A stretch of 64,000 bases of DNA from positions 5,953,601 through 6,017,600 of the forward strand of contig NC_087387.1 of the NCBI RefSeq assembly GCF_963675165.1, in the 5' to 3' direction. Both the position numbers and the translations under genes were made by a program. Origin of the DNA: Halichondria panicea (taxonomy: Eukaryota > Porifera > Demospongiae > Suberitida > Halichondriidae). The notes under the pieces were generated by a model, which ran no database searches, had not been told where the DNA came from, and saw only the letters and a program-made list of their open reading frames with translations. How positions within the stretch are numbered: the stretch's first letter is position 1; each line of letters begins with the position of its first letter. Shown here in pieces: positions 49,968-60,503 of the stretch.

Positions 49968-52455
49968 ATGGCTATTGTACTATTCATCAGCTTTGCTCTA
50001 CTAGCTTCACAAGTCACAGCTCAAGCAGGTAAACATTGTTGCATCATAGTAACAAAGACACACTATAATTATAATTTATATGCATGCTTCTCAAACCTCC
50101 TATAGCATATTGTATTAACAGCACACTCAGACTATCAATGGAGACAGATGATGGTGTTTCAATCAAAGGGCTTCCTGAGTACTGCTTTAGTGGAGTATGG
50201 AGGAGGATATCACTATGCATGGAAAGGTTGGCAGACACAGAGCAAAAACTGGTATGCAAACAACTAGAATACGATGAAAGTGGTGAGATAATTCTCGAAA
50301 CTACAAACTAACATTTATCAGGCACCTTCATGCATGATAACACACAGCATCGATATCAACATCAAGAGTTATGTATACAAGTGAAGCACCACATGTAACA
50401 ATTGGGAACTGCAGTATGGATGCAAAGAGCTTACAAGAGTGTGAAGTGAGAGAGACTACTACTGACTGTAAAATGCGAGAGCAGCTCATATGCAACAGAG
50501 GTAAGCACACTCACTACATATACTTGTATTCTCTGCATGTGATAAGAGCTTTCTTGTGCAGTTATTTTCCCCAAAGAGCGAGTAAGACTAGTCGGTGGAT
50601 CTATTGAGCATCAAGGTCAAGTGGAGGTGTGCTCTGATGGACGCTGGGGAATACTGCAGACTAGCCAGCCACAACAAGTTGCAAGAGAAGTTTGTAGAAG
50701 ACTCGACTTTAACGAAATTACCAGTGACGGTAAGAAATCTATGTCACATGCACAGACCATGACAATCAGTCTATAGCATCTTCCAAGCCTGTCTACAACT
50801 GTTCAATTATTTGTGGATCCCTGACCTGTGAAGAATCTACAAACAACTTTGATCTATTGAGCATTTCATGCCAAAACATTGGTAAGTGCTATATAATATA
50901 TGCTATATATAATTGTGTTCTCAATAGACCTGGAAAGCTGTGATGATGATGGACAAGTTAGATTGACTGATGGTTACAGCTACCGGGAGGGGAGAGTTGA
51001 GGTTTGCTTCAATGGCGTGTGGGGATCTGCATGTCTGCAATCTTCGTCAAAAAGGAATTGCCGGAGCAGCTTGCTATCAAGCTGGTTTTCTGAGAGAAGG
51101 TAGTTTTAATAAGCCAAAACACACAACACTTCAAACACATAGGTGCCATGGCTACTAGCTATGGAGAAGAGAGTAGAGGCTATTGCTGTAGTAATATCAC
51201 AATAACCCTACAAAGCTGCCAACTATGCTTTATTCAGGGATGTGATATCCTTGGTGTTGTTTGTCAGGCTTGGGCTCAATTACAACCAACAAACAATGCC
51301 AGTGAATGTACAGTACAGCCTCCTATAATTGAGCCTACAGGTTCATCTAATATTATAGCCTCTACTACAGCCTCCTCTTTAACAGATTACACAAGTCTGG
51401 ACTCTACTACCACCACCCAGAGCCGGGTCACTGAACCTGTAACCACTATCCAACCCACAAGCACACCTCCTGACAACCACACAGCACTGCTCGGAGCCAT
51501 TATTGGAGTGCTATTTGCTCTACTGCTAGCTACACTAGTGGGATGGATGTGCACATGCATCATCATGCACAGGAACAAAACAAACACTACAAAGTCAACT
51601 AGGTAAGCAATAAGAATTTGACCTCATTCCTTATACAGCGTTCAAGCAAATATATTATGTCGAATGTACTTTAGTTGTATCAATTATAAACTTACCGAGT
51701 AACAGTAAACAACTTAAAAGCTTACAGCATTGTTCAGTATGGCTGGTTGTATATACTACATAATAATAATTATGACAACGTTCCTAGCACTTTCAGTTTC
51801 CGAATAATAATAATTTGCCAAACCAAATGCACTAACAATGTGCACTCAAAGCAAAAGCATGCATGCATGCTTTGGGTAAATACACACCCACAAACACACA
51901 CTATTTAGTTCCACAACCAACAATCCACTTATCACGGATGACAACTATTCACTCGGACAAGTCATTGAATGTGTATACAATGAAGCCACACCTACTCAAC
52001 CACCTCCTACAGACCCAACTAACAATGTCAAATCCAAAACGTCACAAATGGAAACTGCTACCTACGATTACGCTGGCCCCGACCTGTCACTCTCCCAACC
52101 AACCAACCCAACTAACTACGATACTGTGACTACAAGCGATGAAGGAATTGGAGACTATGATGTCATTACTGATATCAAACAGAAACCAAAACCATCCAAC
52201 CCACCATCAGTGAAGGTTGAGACCAGTAAGAGTGAAGATGAGTTTTACAATGCAGAAGAGCATATGTACGCAGCTATTGATAAGAAAGCTAAGAGGGAAA
52301 ATAAACCAGAAACTGGTGGAGAGGAAGAGAACAAGATGAAGAAAGGTGCTAATCACCCGATGTATGATGTGGCCATGCCTGGGGAGGCTGTGTGGGGAGT
52401 GGAGGGGGCGGCTGTGTGTGAAGTGGAGGGGGAGTACTCGAGGTTGAAGCGTTGA
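49968..52455 (+). pseudogene. Gene L: triple-SRCR receptor with a 4-nt insertion in SRCR3
   Basis: Exons 49968..50028, 50106..50282, 50348..50500, 50562..50729, 50777..50881, 50928..51099, 51143..51602 and 51909..52455. The SRCR1 acceptor used by J genes (CAG|ATTG) is mutated to CAT. An AG three bases upstream (50104-50105) keeps frame with one extra residue. Exon 6 is 172 nt instead of a multiple of 3: GCAT is inserted near 51,029-51,032 (TCTGCATGTCTGC against TCTGTCTGC), so SRCR3 goes out of frame. The helix (LVGWMCTCIIMHRN) and the tail, with DNYSLGQ, TYDYAGP, YDTV, YDVI and FYNAEE, remain open. The copy may be dead, or the insertion may be an error. Confidence 0.75.
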
Positions 52456-52849
52456 CACACTGGTGGTGTTCGGTTATAATTATGTGAGACTTGATTTGCA
52501 CATCAGTTAGTTTAAATAGTGTTTTTGCTGAGTAAGACTATAAAATTATATGCTTAATTTGGCGATTGTAAATTAATGGTAAAACTGATTACGCCATCCT
52601 TCCACTATTTATTTGTATTTTTGAGTTCACGAGTATTGGTCCCTGTAGTCTAGACACATTGAGTTAGCATATACACAGTGCCGGCTCTCTAAAGTACGCC
52701 GTAATGACCACCTTGATACCAGCCATTTAGTTTGGCACGGATTGCTATAGATAGATGTTTAACTCGGCCTGAAATGCGGTCACTTGCTATTCCGTATACT
52801 GGCTGCCCCAAACTAGTTGGGCCTGGCCCGACTTTCCGTTAGGACGGGA

Positions 52850-52980
52850 GGTCGGGGTGCAAGCTTATCTGAGATTTGTTCTGCTGCATTATGTAACACT
52901 CTCAAGTCAAATGCTGCAATCTGATAGGGCGCCACTATACTGGCGGCAGAACAAATTCCAGATAAGCTTGCAATCCGACC
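52850..52980. mobile_element. Short imperfect inverted-repeat element
   Basis: The left arm contains GCAAGCTTATCTGAGATTTG and TTCTGC; the right arm has GCAGAACAAATTCCAGATAA and GCTTGCAATCCGACC. The arms are about 35 bp with a few mismatches. No coding sequence. Confidence 0.6.
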
Positions 52981-53196
52981 TTCCGTTGAAAAGAAAAAAC
53001 AATTACTAATCAAACTGTTATATCCAATATAGTAAACGTATTCAATAACAATGAAAGTACAACAATAACAATTAACCTCAAAGAAAGCATATTCCTATAC
53101 CATAATTATGCACTGTTGTTGAATTGGACACAGGTGTGATTTCAGTCGTGCATTTGACAGTTCATGCTCCAACATAGTATAACAGTATAATTACAG

Positions 53197-53565
53197 ATGA
53201 TTAATTATAAGCAGTCATCTCTAATGGAGGAAGAGCCTAATGCAGACTATCTTTACTACCTCCAAACCCCAACTTATGATGTACCGGTAGAAGTTGATGT
53301 TCATGAGTATGAATGGTGTTTTGTTGAGAGCCCCTCAGAAGAATCTTTCTGCTTCAAATGCAAGAAGATCTTAAACAAGCCTGTGCTCACGGAATGTTGT
53401 GGGATTCATTTATGCACGTCATGTGCTGAGCCAGACATGCCAGGCGATTCTCAGTGCCCACAGTGCTCCTTTTTACAAGCAAGCTGTATGATAAATGGAG
53501 GGCTATTCTTCGCCTCAGGGTTTTTTGCCCACTGGGGGGAGTGGAGGGGGAGTGCACGAGGTTGA
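53197..53565 (+). pseudogene. Truncated, inverted copy of the 5' end of gene Q fused to a receptor tail end
   Basis: From about 53,010 the plus strand matches the reverse complement of the gene Q promoter and start (62,695 down to about 62,160). It encodes MEEEPNADYLYYLQTPTYDV, the acidic lead and the RING (CFKC...CCGIHLCTSC...CPQC). A stretch between the RING and the zinc-finger region is shortened and shifted in frame. At GCCCACT (about 53,533) homology to Q stops and the sequence becomes GGGGAGTGGAGGG...CGAGGTTGAAGC, the 3' end of SRCR tail exons. The fragment therefore joins two gene families and is unlikely to make a working protein. Confidence 0.7.
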
Positions 53566-54593
53566 AGCATTGATACATATAGACACTTATGTATTAGTTA
53601 TTGCCCAGCCAGAGTGCAATATATGGCATATTGCACGAGGGCGCCTGCAATAACTAACTTGTTGCCCAATGACGTTAAACTCGTCTGACTGGTCATATAA
53701 GTCATACTAAAAGACATGTGTTTTGAAGAAAGTTAGTGTATTCATTAGTTTGCTGAATTCCGTAGTAAATTTTTAGGTTTTCTTATACCTATTAAAAGTA
53801 GTAGCCTATAAAAGAACCAAATGAGTTCTTGGGTGGGTTGGTGGGGCATAGGTCCTAAATGGATATCTCTTACAGAAATTTACGTACAGTGGAAGTGATA
53901 CAACATGCCATATACTGAGCACTGGATTGCTTTGATCTGCCCACTTAATTATAATTATTTGCACATCAGATTCTAGTTAAACAACTATATTTTATAGAGT
54001 AAAAATAAGGTATATACCATTCACTGGAATAGTGAATCCAACACTGTACACAATGTAATAAAGCTGAAGGTGTAATGTTAGCAACTGGCAAGTATTCCAA
54101 AAACCATTATATCTACGTACCATCACAAAGAAGCATCACGAAGATAATAGAGCAATACAGTTCTCATCGTGGTCTCCATCAACAATTATTATTGCTATAC
54201 TTTTTCTAGACTATAGACTATTGTACGCGGCCGTGGCTGTCAATTAATATTCTGTTTATTGCAAGTTCCTAGTATATCTGATAGCATACGGTCAGTACTT
54301 GAGACATGAATTGTGTCGTGTTGAACTGACAGTTATGTTTCGAGCATGTTTTTTAGTATCAATGTGTACCTCATACGTAATATTGAGCAGGTGAATATCA
54401 TTAATTTTAATTACTAAGACTAATAATTTAATTATTGTGGCCCTCATTTCTCAGTAATAATTAAATAATGTAATAGCAAAACACCAATGCACTTAATTAT
54501 TAATTTTTACAAGCTTGTTTGACCAATGTTCGAAAAATCAAGATGACTCACATTTCAGTTATCACACAATGAATTCACTATGCTTAGCTTTTA
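53566..54593. other. Noncoding stretch with a dispersed repeat copy
   Basis: No exon seen. About 54,120-54,285 is an inverted relative of 63,682-63,830 (AGGAACTTGCAATAAACA, GACAGCCA, GTACAATAGT.TATAGTC, TGTATTGCTCT, GCTTCTTTGTG). It lacks the palindrome present there. Confidence 0.55.
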
Positions 54594-57521
54594 TTACAGA
54601 CTACTATAAACTGATTCTGATTCTGATTCTGATTCTGATTTCGATTCTGATTCTGATTCTTGCTCAACTAAAGACGATATTACTGTATTGAGTGCTGGCC
54701 TAATCCAAGGCTCCTGTTTTAAGCATTGAGTCATTAGTTTATAACAGATGACTGGGCACTTCAAAAGTTGAGGCACATACTCAACATCTTCACTTAAAAG
54801 TGCGTACGCTGGATTGACGGTTAGTAATCGAACATCTTCGTCCACGTTCGTAATGGATGATTGAGAGTTGCTTCGAGTGATCACTTCCCAGATTAATGTA
54901 CCGTAGGACCATACATCTGATTTTAAGCTAAATTTTCGCTCTTTTAAAGCTTCTGGTGAGCAATTGCATCTAGAAATGCTTTCATTCTCTTTTATTACAA
55001 CCTCTGCAGCATAGTACTCTAAACATATTGCGCTACCAAACTCTCCAATTTTTAGTATTAAACCTTCACCAACATGTATCGTTTCAGCTCTAATGTTTCG
55101 ATGTATGCAAAGGTTCTGGTGAAGATAGTCAAGTCCTTGTGCAACTTGTTCACACATTGATATTTGCTGGTGTAAAAGGATTGTAACATTTGATCGTAGA
55201 TACTGCTTTAAGGTTCCATGATCCATATGCTCTAGTATTATACAAATCGGCTCACTGTTGGACACTATCCCGTGAAGCTTGATGATGTTACTATGGTCTA
55301 GTTTCATTAGAGTACGAGCCTCCTGAAGAAAATCTACTGACGAGATTCCCAGCTCAAGCATTTTTATGGCCACTGGATAATCATTGTATGTACCTTCCCA
55401 CTTTTTAATCACGCTATTACTATCAGCGCTTTTTGAATCCATTTTTGTTAGTTCAATATTTAGGTCAGATCGTTTAATTTCCCAGCGTGAGCGTATTACT
55501 TGGTTGGCATGCTGCTCAAGATCATTATACTTTTGTTTAAGATATGACACCAACTCTTCTGTATTTCTATTAGTCTCCTTGTATTTCTCTTCGATTGCTA
55601 TTTTTAGCTCTTCTATTTGTTGCTTAAAGATGTTGGTGACTTTATGAAACTGATCGTTTTTCTCAGTAACATATTTTTGCAAAAGCTCCTCTTTTTTATG
55701 CAGTTGTTCTAAGAAAAATTCACCATTAAGATGTAAATGATGTGGAGATTTTACTACTAGATGCTCTGTTAGATTCTTCCTTTGTATCTGCTCTGTGCAT
55801 CCTGCGTAACTGTAGTAGCATTCAACTATCTCCTCTGGGCATTCTAACAAATGTTGTTGCAAGTTCTTCTGTTTGACAGGCTCTATTCCGCAGCTGTTGG
55901 GACAGGGGGTGGGGATATCTGGACAATCTTTCTTGTGTTCTCCGCTAACCACAACCTGCTCACCATTCATACCACAGTACTCGCAAGTCACTGGTCGCCG
56001 TGGGCATAGTGTCTCGGTGTGTTCAAAAAGTTTATACCTCTCAAGACTCTTGCCGCATTTATGTTGGCATTCTAACATAGTGTAGTCACAATAATCATCG
56101 CTTTCCGCATCTTTGTGTGTTTCTCGTTGCCCTAGTTGTCCAATCCAAAGACATCCACGATCAGCTAGAGGACACCTCACTCTTAATGCAAGAACCTTCT
56201 CCCATTTAAACTTATCTAAAATCGCTGGTTGAGATGTTTCACCACATTGTGGACACTGATACTTGTTAAAAACATCTGGCTCAATGCAATAATATGGATT
56301 CTCGATACAAGATGCACAATAGTGCTTGCTGCAACATCCAGTTAACATAGGAAAACCGAAAACTTTTGTACAAGCAGGACAGATAAAGTCTCTTGAAGGA
56401 GGATCTATGAAGTCAGATAAATCAATATCATCCCATTTTCGATGTATCTTCAACGGTAACAAATCAGATGTTTCGATTTTTGCCACCGAATCAAGTGGGT
56501 TATATAATTCTTCCATGTTGTTATAATCTTCATCATCTTCAGAATCTTCATCTCGAACTAACGTTGCAGAACAGCAAACCGAATGGCATAACAAATCTTT
56601 CTTTGCAACTTTTTGCCCACATTTATCTGGGCAGTTAATCTCAACATGTTTGCAATCTCCGGTGGTTAAATCAAGATGAGCCCCTCTAGCTCCTAGCTCT
56701 CCGATCCATGGACAGCCACTGTTGAACAAAGGGCATCTTACATTTAGCTTAAGAATTTCTTTCCATTTTTCGTTATCAATTGAAGCAGCAATGTCATCTT
56801 GACCACAGTCTGGGCAAATGTAAGTAGTTGTGTGCCAGTTGTATGGGTCTTCTATGCATGAAGCACAGTAATATTTATTACAGCATTCAGTCAACATCGG
56901 CCTTCTTAGTTCAAATTTGCAATGTCGACAAGAGCACTCTCTTGGAAGATTGTTAACAAAGTCTACTGGATATTGGTCCATATTGCTTCCAATGCAAGTG
57001 ATTGGACATTCATCTTCATGTTTTCCGCTGATGAAATCATACTCTCCCTTTTCATTGCAATGCGAGCAAATTGCTGGACGTTTGGGACAGTCCTCCTCCA
57101 TATGCTTTGTTAGTTTGTTTTTGTCTTCAAACCTTTTCCCACACTTACGCCGGCAATCTTTTTCAGCATATTCACAGTCTCCAGTCAGTGGATCTGTGTG
57201 TGTTTTTCTTGATCCCAGCTCTCCCACCCAAAGACACCCACGTCCAATGAAAGAGCATTTCACTTTCAGTTGTCCAATCATGGCCCACATCTGCTCATCA
57301 AGCTTTACATCAACATCGTACATTTTGCATCGTGGACACTCAACCTCGCAGTAGGTTCGCATATCATAATCATCATCTTGTAGGCATTCCTTACAAAAAT
57401 GTGTCTGACAACAGCTTGCCAGCATCGGTTTTCTCAGTACATTATCACAGACGTAGCAGATGAATTCCTCTGGAGGAGGGTCAACAAATTGAGCCCATCT
57501 GTAATTTACATAACATGCCAT
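54594..57521 (-). CDS. Gene O: triple RING, TRAF-type zinc fingers, coiled coil, TK-like pseudokinase
   Basis: One intronless frame of 975 residues. RING domains lie at about 22-66, 195-245 and 375-430 (for example CYVC...CCQTHFCKEC...CPRC). Cys/His zinc-finger repeats of TRAF type follow RINGs 1 and 2 and extend over about 440-580 after RING 3 (CPRRPVTCEYCGMNGEQ). A coiled coil spans about 600-690. The kinase-like domain (about 700-945) keeps VAIK and SDVWSYG but has HRN for HRD and GEFG for DFG. The glycine loop is not recognisable, so catalysis is unlikely. The C-terminus is a Glu/Ser repeat ending VYSSL, itself a YxxL-type motif. RING-TRAF proteins usually act as E3 ligases or receptor adaptors. 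The fusion suggests a scaffold that senses or relays phosphotyrosine signalling; this is inference. Confidence 0.8.
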   Translation of the reverse strand: MACYVNYRWAQFVDPPPEEFICYVCDNVLRKPMLASCCQTHFCKECLQDDDYDMRTYCEVECPRCKMYDVDVKLDEQMWAMIGQLKVKCSFIGRGCLWVGELGSRKTHTDPLTGDCEYAEKDCRRKCGKRFEDKNKLTKHMEEDCPKRPAICSHCNEKGEYDFISGKHEDECPITCIGSNMDQYPVDFVNNLPRECSCRHCKFELRRPMLTECCNKYYCASCIEDPYNWHTTTYICPDCGQDDIAASIDNEKWKEILKLNVRCPLFNSGCPWIGELGARGAHLDLTTGDCKHVEINCPDKCGQKVAKKDLLCHSVCCSATLVRDEDSEDDEDYNNMEELYNPLDSVAKIETSDLLPLKIHRKWDDIDLSDFIDPPSRDFICPACTKVFGFPMLTGCCSKHYCASCIENPYYCIEPDVFNKYQCPQCGETSQPAILDKFKWEKVLALRVRCPLADRGCLWIGQLGQRETHKDAESDDYCDYTMLECQHKCGKSLERYKLFEHTETLCPRRPVTCEYCGMNGEQVVVSGEHKKDCPDIPTPCPNSCGIEPVKQKNLQQHLLECPEEIVECYYSYAGCTEQIQRKNLTEHLVVKSPHHLHLNGEFFLEQLHKKEELLQKYVTEKNDQFHKVTNIFKQQIEELKIAIEEKYKETNRNTEELVSYLKQKYNDLEQHANQVIRSRWEIKRSDLNIELTKMDSKSADSNSVIKKWEGTYNDYPVAIKMLELGISSVDFLQEARTLMKLDHSNIIKLHGIVSNSEPICIILEHMDHGTLKQYLRSNVTILLHQQISMCEQVAQGLDYLHQNLCIHRNIRAETIHVGEGLILKIGEFGSAICLEYYAAEVVIKENESISRCNCSPEALKERKFSLKSDVWSYGTLIWEVITRSNSQSSITNVDEDVRLLTVNPAYALLSEDVEYVPQLLKCPVICYKLMTQCLKQEPWIRPALNTVISSLVEQESESESKSESESESESVYSSL

Positions 57522-57700
57522 AGTAACTAACTCTAGATTTTCTGGGCCTGTAACAGTGAGGCAACAGTAGCCTGCATGGCCTTATTTATAATAATTATTG
57601 TCCAGCTAGTAAACGTTTTGTTTTGACAGTTACAATGAAAGTAAAACTATAACATTTCAGCTATGTTTAACAGTTGGTTAACGATGGTGATGATAAATAA

Positions 57701-57880
57701 ACATTTCCTTAGCCGTTGTGTAACTACTGTCAGTAAGTTTGTTATGATAGTGATGACAAATAAACATTTCCTTAGCCGTTGTGTAATTACTGTCAGTAAG
57801 TTTGTTATGATAGTGATGACAAATAAACATTTCCTTAGCCGTTGTGTAATTACTGTCAGTAAGTTTGTTATGACATTTTG
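57701..57880. repeat. 63-bp tandem repeat, about three copies
   Basis: ACATTTCCTTAGCCGTTGTG starts at 57,701, 57,764 and 57,827. The copies differ by one or two bases. The array separates the start of gene O from its truncated duplicate. Confidence 0.9.
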
Positions 57881-58116
57881 CATCGTGGACACTCAACCTC
57901 GCAGTAGGTTCGCATATCATAATCATCATCTTGTAGGCATTCCTTACAAAAATGTGTCTGACAACAGCTTGCCAGCATCGGTTTTCTCAGCACATTATCA
58001 CAGACGTAGCAGATGAATTCCTCTGGAGGAGGGTCAACAAATTGAGCCCATCTGTAATTTACATAATATGCCATAGTAACTAACTTAGATCTTCTGGGCC
58101 TATAACAGTGAGGCAA
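57868..58116 (-). pseudogene. Duplicated 5' fragment of gene O (RING 1 only)
   Basis: About 350 bp covering the promoter, start codon and first RING of gene O (57,333-57,690) is repeated here as 57,882-58,230 with a few substitutions. The frame starts MAYYVNYRWAQFVDPPPEEF and ends just after the RING (CPRCKMS), where the 63-bp repeats begin. It could encode an isolated RING peptide but is more likely a duplication remnant. Confidence 0.75.
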
Positions 58117-58340
58117 CAGTAGCTTGCATGGCCTTATTTATAATAATTATTGTCCAGATAGTAAACGTTTTGTTTTAACACTTACAATGAAAGTAAAACT
58201 GTCACTTGTTTAACAGTTGGTTAACGATAGTGATGATGATTGTTAAATAATCATTACTGTTAGTAAATTTGTTTTGACAGTTAAAATGAAACTAAACTGT
58301 CGCATAATTAGCAATGTTTAGCAGTTGACTTAAAAGGTTG

Positions 58341-60503
58341 TTAAATAATAACTGTGGCATAGTCATGCGAATCTTTGACATGTTCTAGTAAGTCTATTAT
58401 TGCTTCAAATGTTGGTCTTCTCCAAGGATTAGATTTCCAACAATCTTGCATTAAAGAATAAAGCTTTGGGGGGCAATTGCTCGGTTGATACATACAATGT
58501 CCAGAAATAATTCTTTGAATGACCTCTACATTACTTTGGTTCGGATATGGTGTTCGACCACGTGTTGCAATTTCATACATTAGTACTCCATAGGACCACA
58601 CGTCTGATTTTAAGATGAATTTTCGTTCCAAAAGGACTTCTGGGGGGCTCCATCTAGCTGGTATCATCTCCTCTTTTGAAGCTATGTACTCTTCTTTGTA
58701 ATAAGTTAACTGTTTGGCTTTTTTAAAGTTGGAAATTTTACAGACACATTTTTGTCCAATACAAATTGTTTCAGCTCTAATGTTTCGATGTATGCAAAGG
58801 TTCTGGTGAAGATAGTCAAGTCCTTGTGCAACTTGTTTACACATTGATATTTGCTGGTGTAAAAGGAATCTACCTGTCGATCGTAGATACTGCTCTAAAG
58901 TTCCATGATCCATACGCTCTAGTATTATACAAATCGGCTCACTGTTGGACACTATCCCGTGAAGCTTAATGATGTTACTATGGTCTAGTTTCATTAGAGT
59001 ACGAGCCTCCTGAAGAAAATCTACTGACGAGATTCCCAGCGGAAGCATTTTTATGGCCACTGGAGCATCTTTGTAGGTACCTTCACACGTATCTTCATTT
59101 TTGTCAGGAGACAACAATGTGGTATATCTTAATTGGTCTCTTGATATTTGCCAAGTTAAATGAGCAGTTGATGCTGTTTCCTCATTTAGTTTCTTGTAAT
59201 TGCATTGAACGTCTTTTACAATTTTTTCGGAATCGATACGAAGCTCTCGATACGGTATGTCACACATCTCTACTAACTTTATAAGCTCTTTAATATGACA
59301 GTTGTACAACTCAAATAGTTGTTGATCTTTTTCTGTTTCCAGTTTATGTATTAAATCGTCTTTTTTATCAAGTTCTTTGACAAAAAATTGGGTTTGCAAC
59401 TGAATATGTTTTAGCGAATTTTCTTGAATATGCTCTATCAACTTCTTCCTTTTAGCTTCAAAATTGCACCCTGTATAATTGAAGCTACATTCAACTATCT
59501 CCTCTGGGCATTCTAACAAATGTTGCAGCAAGTCCTTCTGTTTGACAGGCTCTATTCCACAGCTGTTGGGACAGGGGGTGGGGATATCTGGACAATCTTT
59601 CTTGTGTTCTCCGCTAACCACTACTTGTTCACCATTCATACCACAGTACTCGCAAGTCACTGGTCGCCGTGGGCAAAAGTATTTTAAATGTTCTTCATAA
59701 TCGTATTTCTCAAGCTCTTCTTCGCAACCATATTTGCATTCAATGTTAATATATTGGCAATCTCCTGTTTCTGTTTGAATATGATTTGCTCTCGCGCAAA
59801 TTTCCCCTGTCCAAAGGCAACCACGGTGAGAAAATGGGCACTTCACATCTAACTCAAGAATACGCTTCCATTTTGAGTCATCTATTATTGATATGGAACA
59901 TATTTTTTCACACTCGGGGCAGTAACGAGTTTTATCGTCCTCATCGTGTGGGTTGTTGAAACACCATGTGCAGAAATGCATTTTACAGCACCCTGTTAGA
60001 ATTGGCTTCTTTAGAACACTGTTACAAGCTGAGCAGATAAATTCGTTCGGGGGAGGCTCAACAAAATCAAAGTCATAAAGAAGAATAGTATCCGTAATGT
60101 TCAGATCTTGACTAACGTCTAAATTCTCGACAGGTGACAGCACTTCTTCTTCAACTTTGTATTGGCAGTCTCCTGTCTCTGGCTTAAGATGACTTGCTCT
60201 TGCATGAAGTTCCCCGGTCCAAAGACAACCACGGTGAGAAAATGGGCACTTCACATTCAAGTTTAGAATGTACTCCCATTTTTGTTCATCAAGTACAGAG
60301 GATAAACATATTTGCGAACAATTGTGGCAGTAAAGCTTCATATCATCTTCATCATCTGGATTATTGAGACACCAAATGCAGAAATATTTCTTGCAGCACC
60401 CTGTCAGAATTGGCTTCTTTAGCACACTGTTACAAGCTGAGCAGATGTATTCATCAGAAGGAGGTTCAACAAAATCCCAGTCATAACTGAAGATTGAATC
60501 CAT
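58341..60503 (-). CDS. Gene P: double RING, TRAF-type zinc fingers, coiled coil, TK-like pseudokinase
   Basis: Intronless, 720 residues from the ATG at 60503 (MDSIFSYDWDFVEPPSDEYI). An in-frame ATG at 60623 exists, but the added 40 residues look like leader sequence. RINGs lie at about 21-63 and 158-200 (CSACNSVLKKPILTGCC). Zinc fingers follow, with the CPRRPVTCEYCG block shared with gene O, then a predicted coiled coil. The kinase-like domain (about 475-715) keeps VAIKM, RWSPPEV and KSDVWSYGVLMYE plus GRTPYP, a tyrosine-kinase signature. It has HRNIRAET for the catalytic loop and SNF for DFG, so it is probably inactive. Function is unknown; adaptor or E3 roles are inferred from the domains. 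Confidence 0.8.
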   Translation of the reverse strand: MDSIFSYDWDFVEPPSDEYICSACNSVLKKPILTGCCKKYFCIWCLNNPDDEDDMKLYCHNCSQICLSSVLDEQKWEYILNLNVKCPFSHRGCLWTGELHARASHLKPETGDCQYKVEEEVLSPVENLDVSQDLNITDTILLYDFDFVEPPPNEFICSACNSVLKKPILTGCCKMHFCTWCFNNPHDEDDKTRYCPECEKICSISIIDDSKWKRILELDVKCPFSHRGCLWTGEICARANHIQTETGDCQYINIECKYGCEEELEKYDYEEHLKYFCPRRPVTCEYCGMNGEQVVVSGEHKKDCPDIPTPCPNSCGIEPVKQKDLLQHLLECPEEIVECSFNYTGCNFEAKRKKLIEHIQENSLKHIQLQTQFFVKELDKKDDLIHKLETEKDQQLFELYNCHIKELIKLVEMCDIPYRELRIDSEKIVKDVQCNYKKLNEETASTAHLTWQISRDQLRYTTLLSPDKNEDTCEGTYKDAPVAIKMLPLGISSVDFLQEARTLMKLDHSNIIKLHGIVSNSEPICIILERMDHGTLEQYLRSTGRFLLHQQISMCKQVAQGLDYLHQNLCIHRNIRAETICIGQKCVCKISNFKKAKQLTYYKEEYIASKEEMIPARWSPPEVLLERKFILKSDVWSYGVLMYEIATRGRTPYPNQSNVEVIQRIISGHCMYQPSNCPPKLYSLMQDCWKSNPWRRPTFEAIIDLLEHVKDSHDYATVII

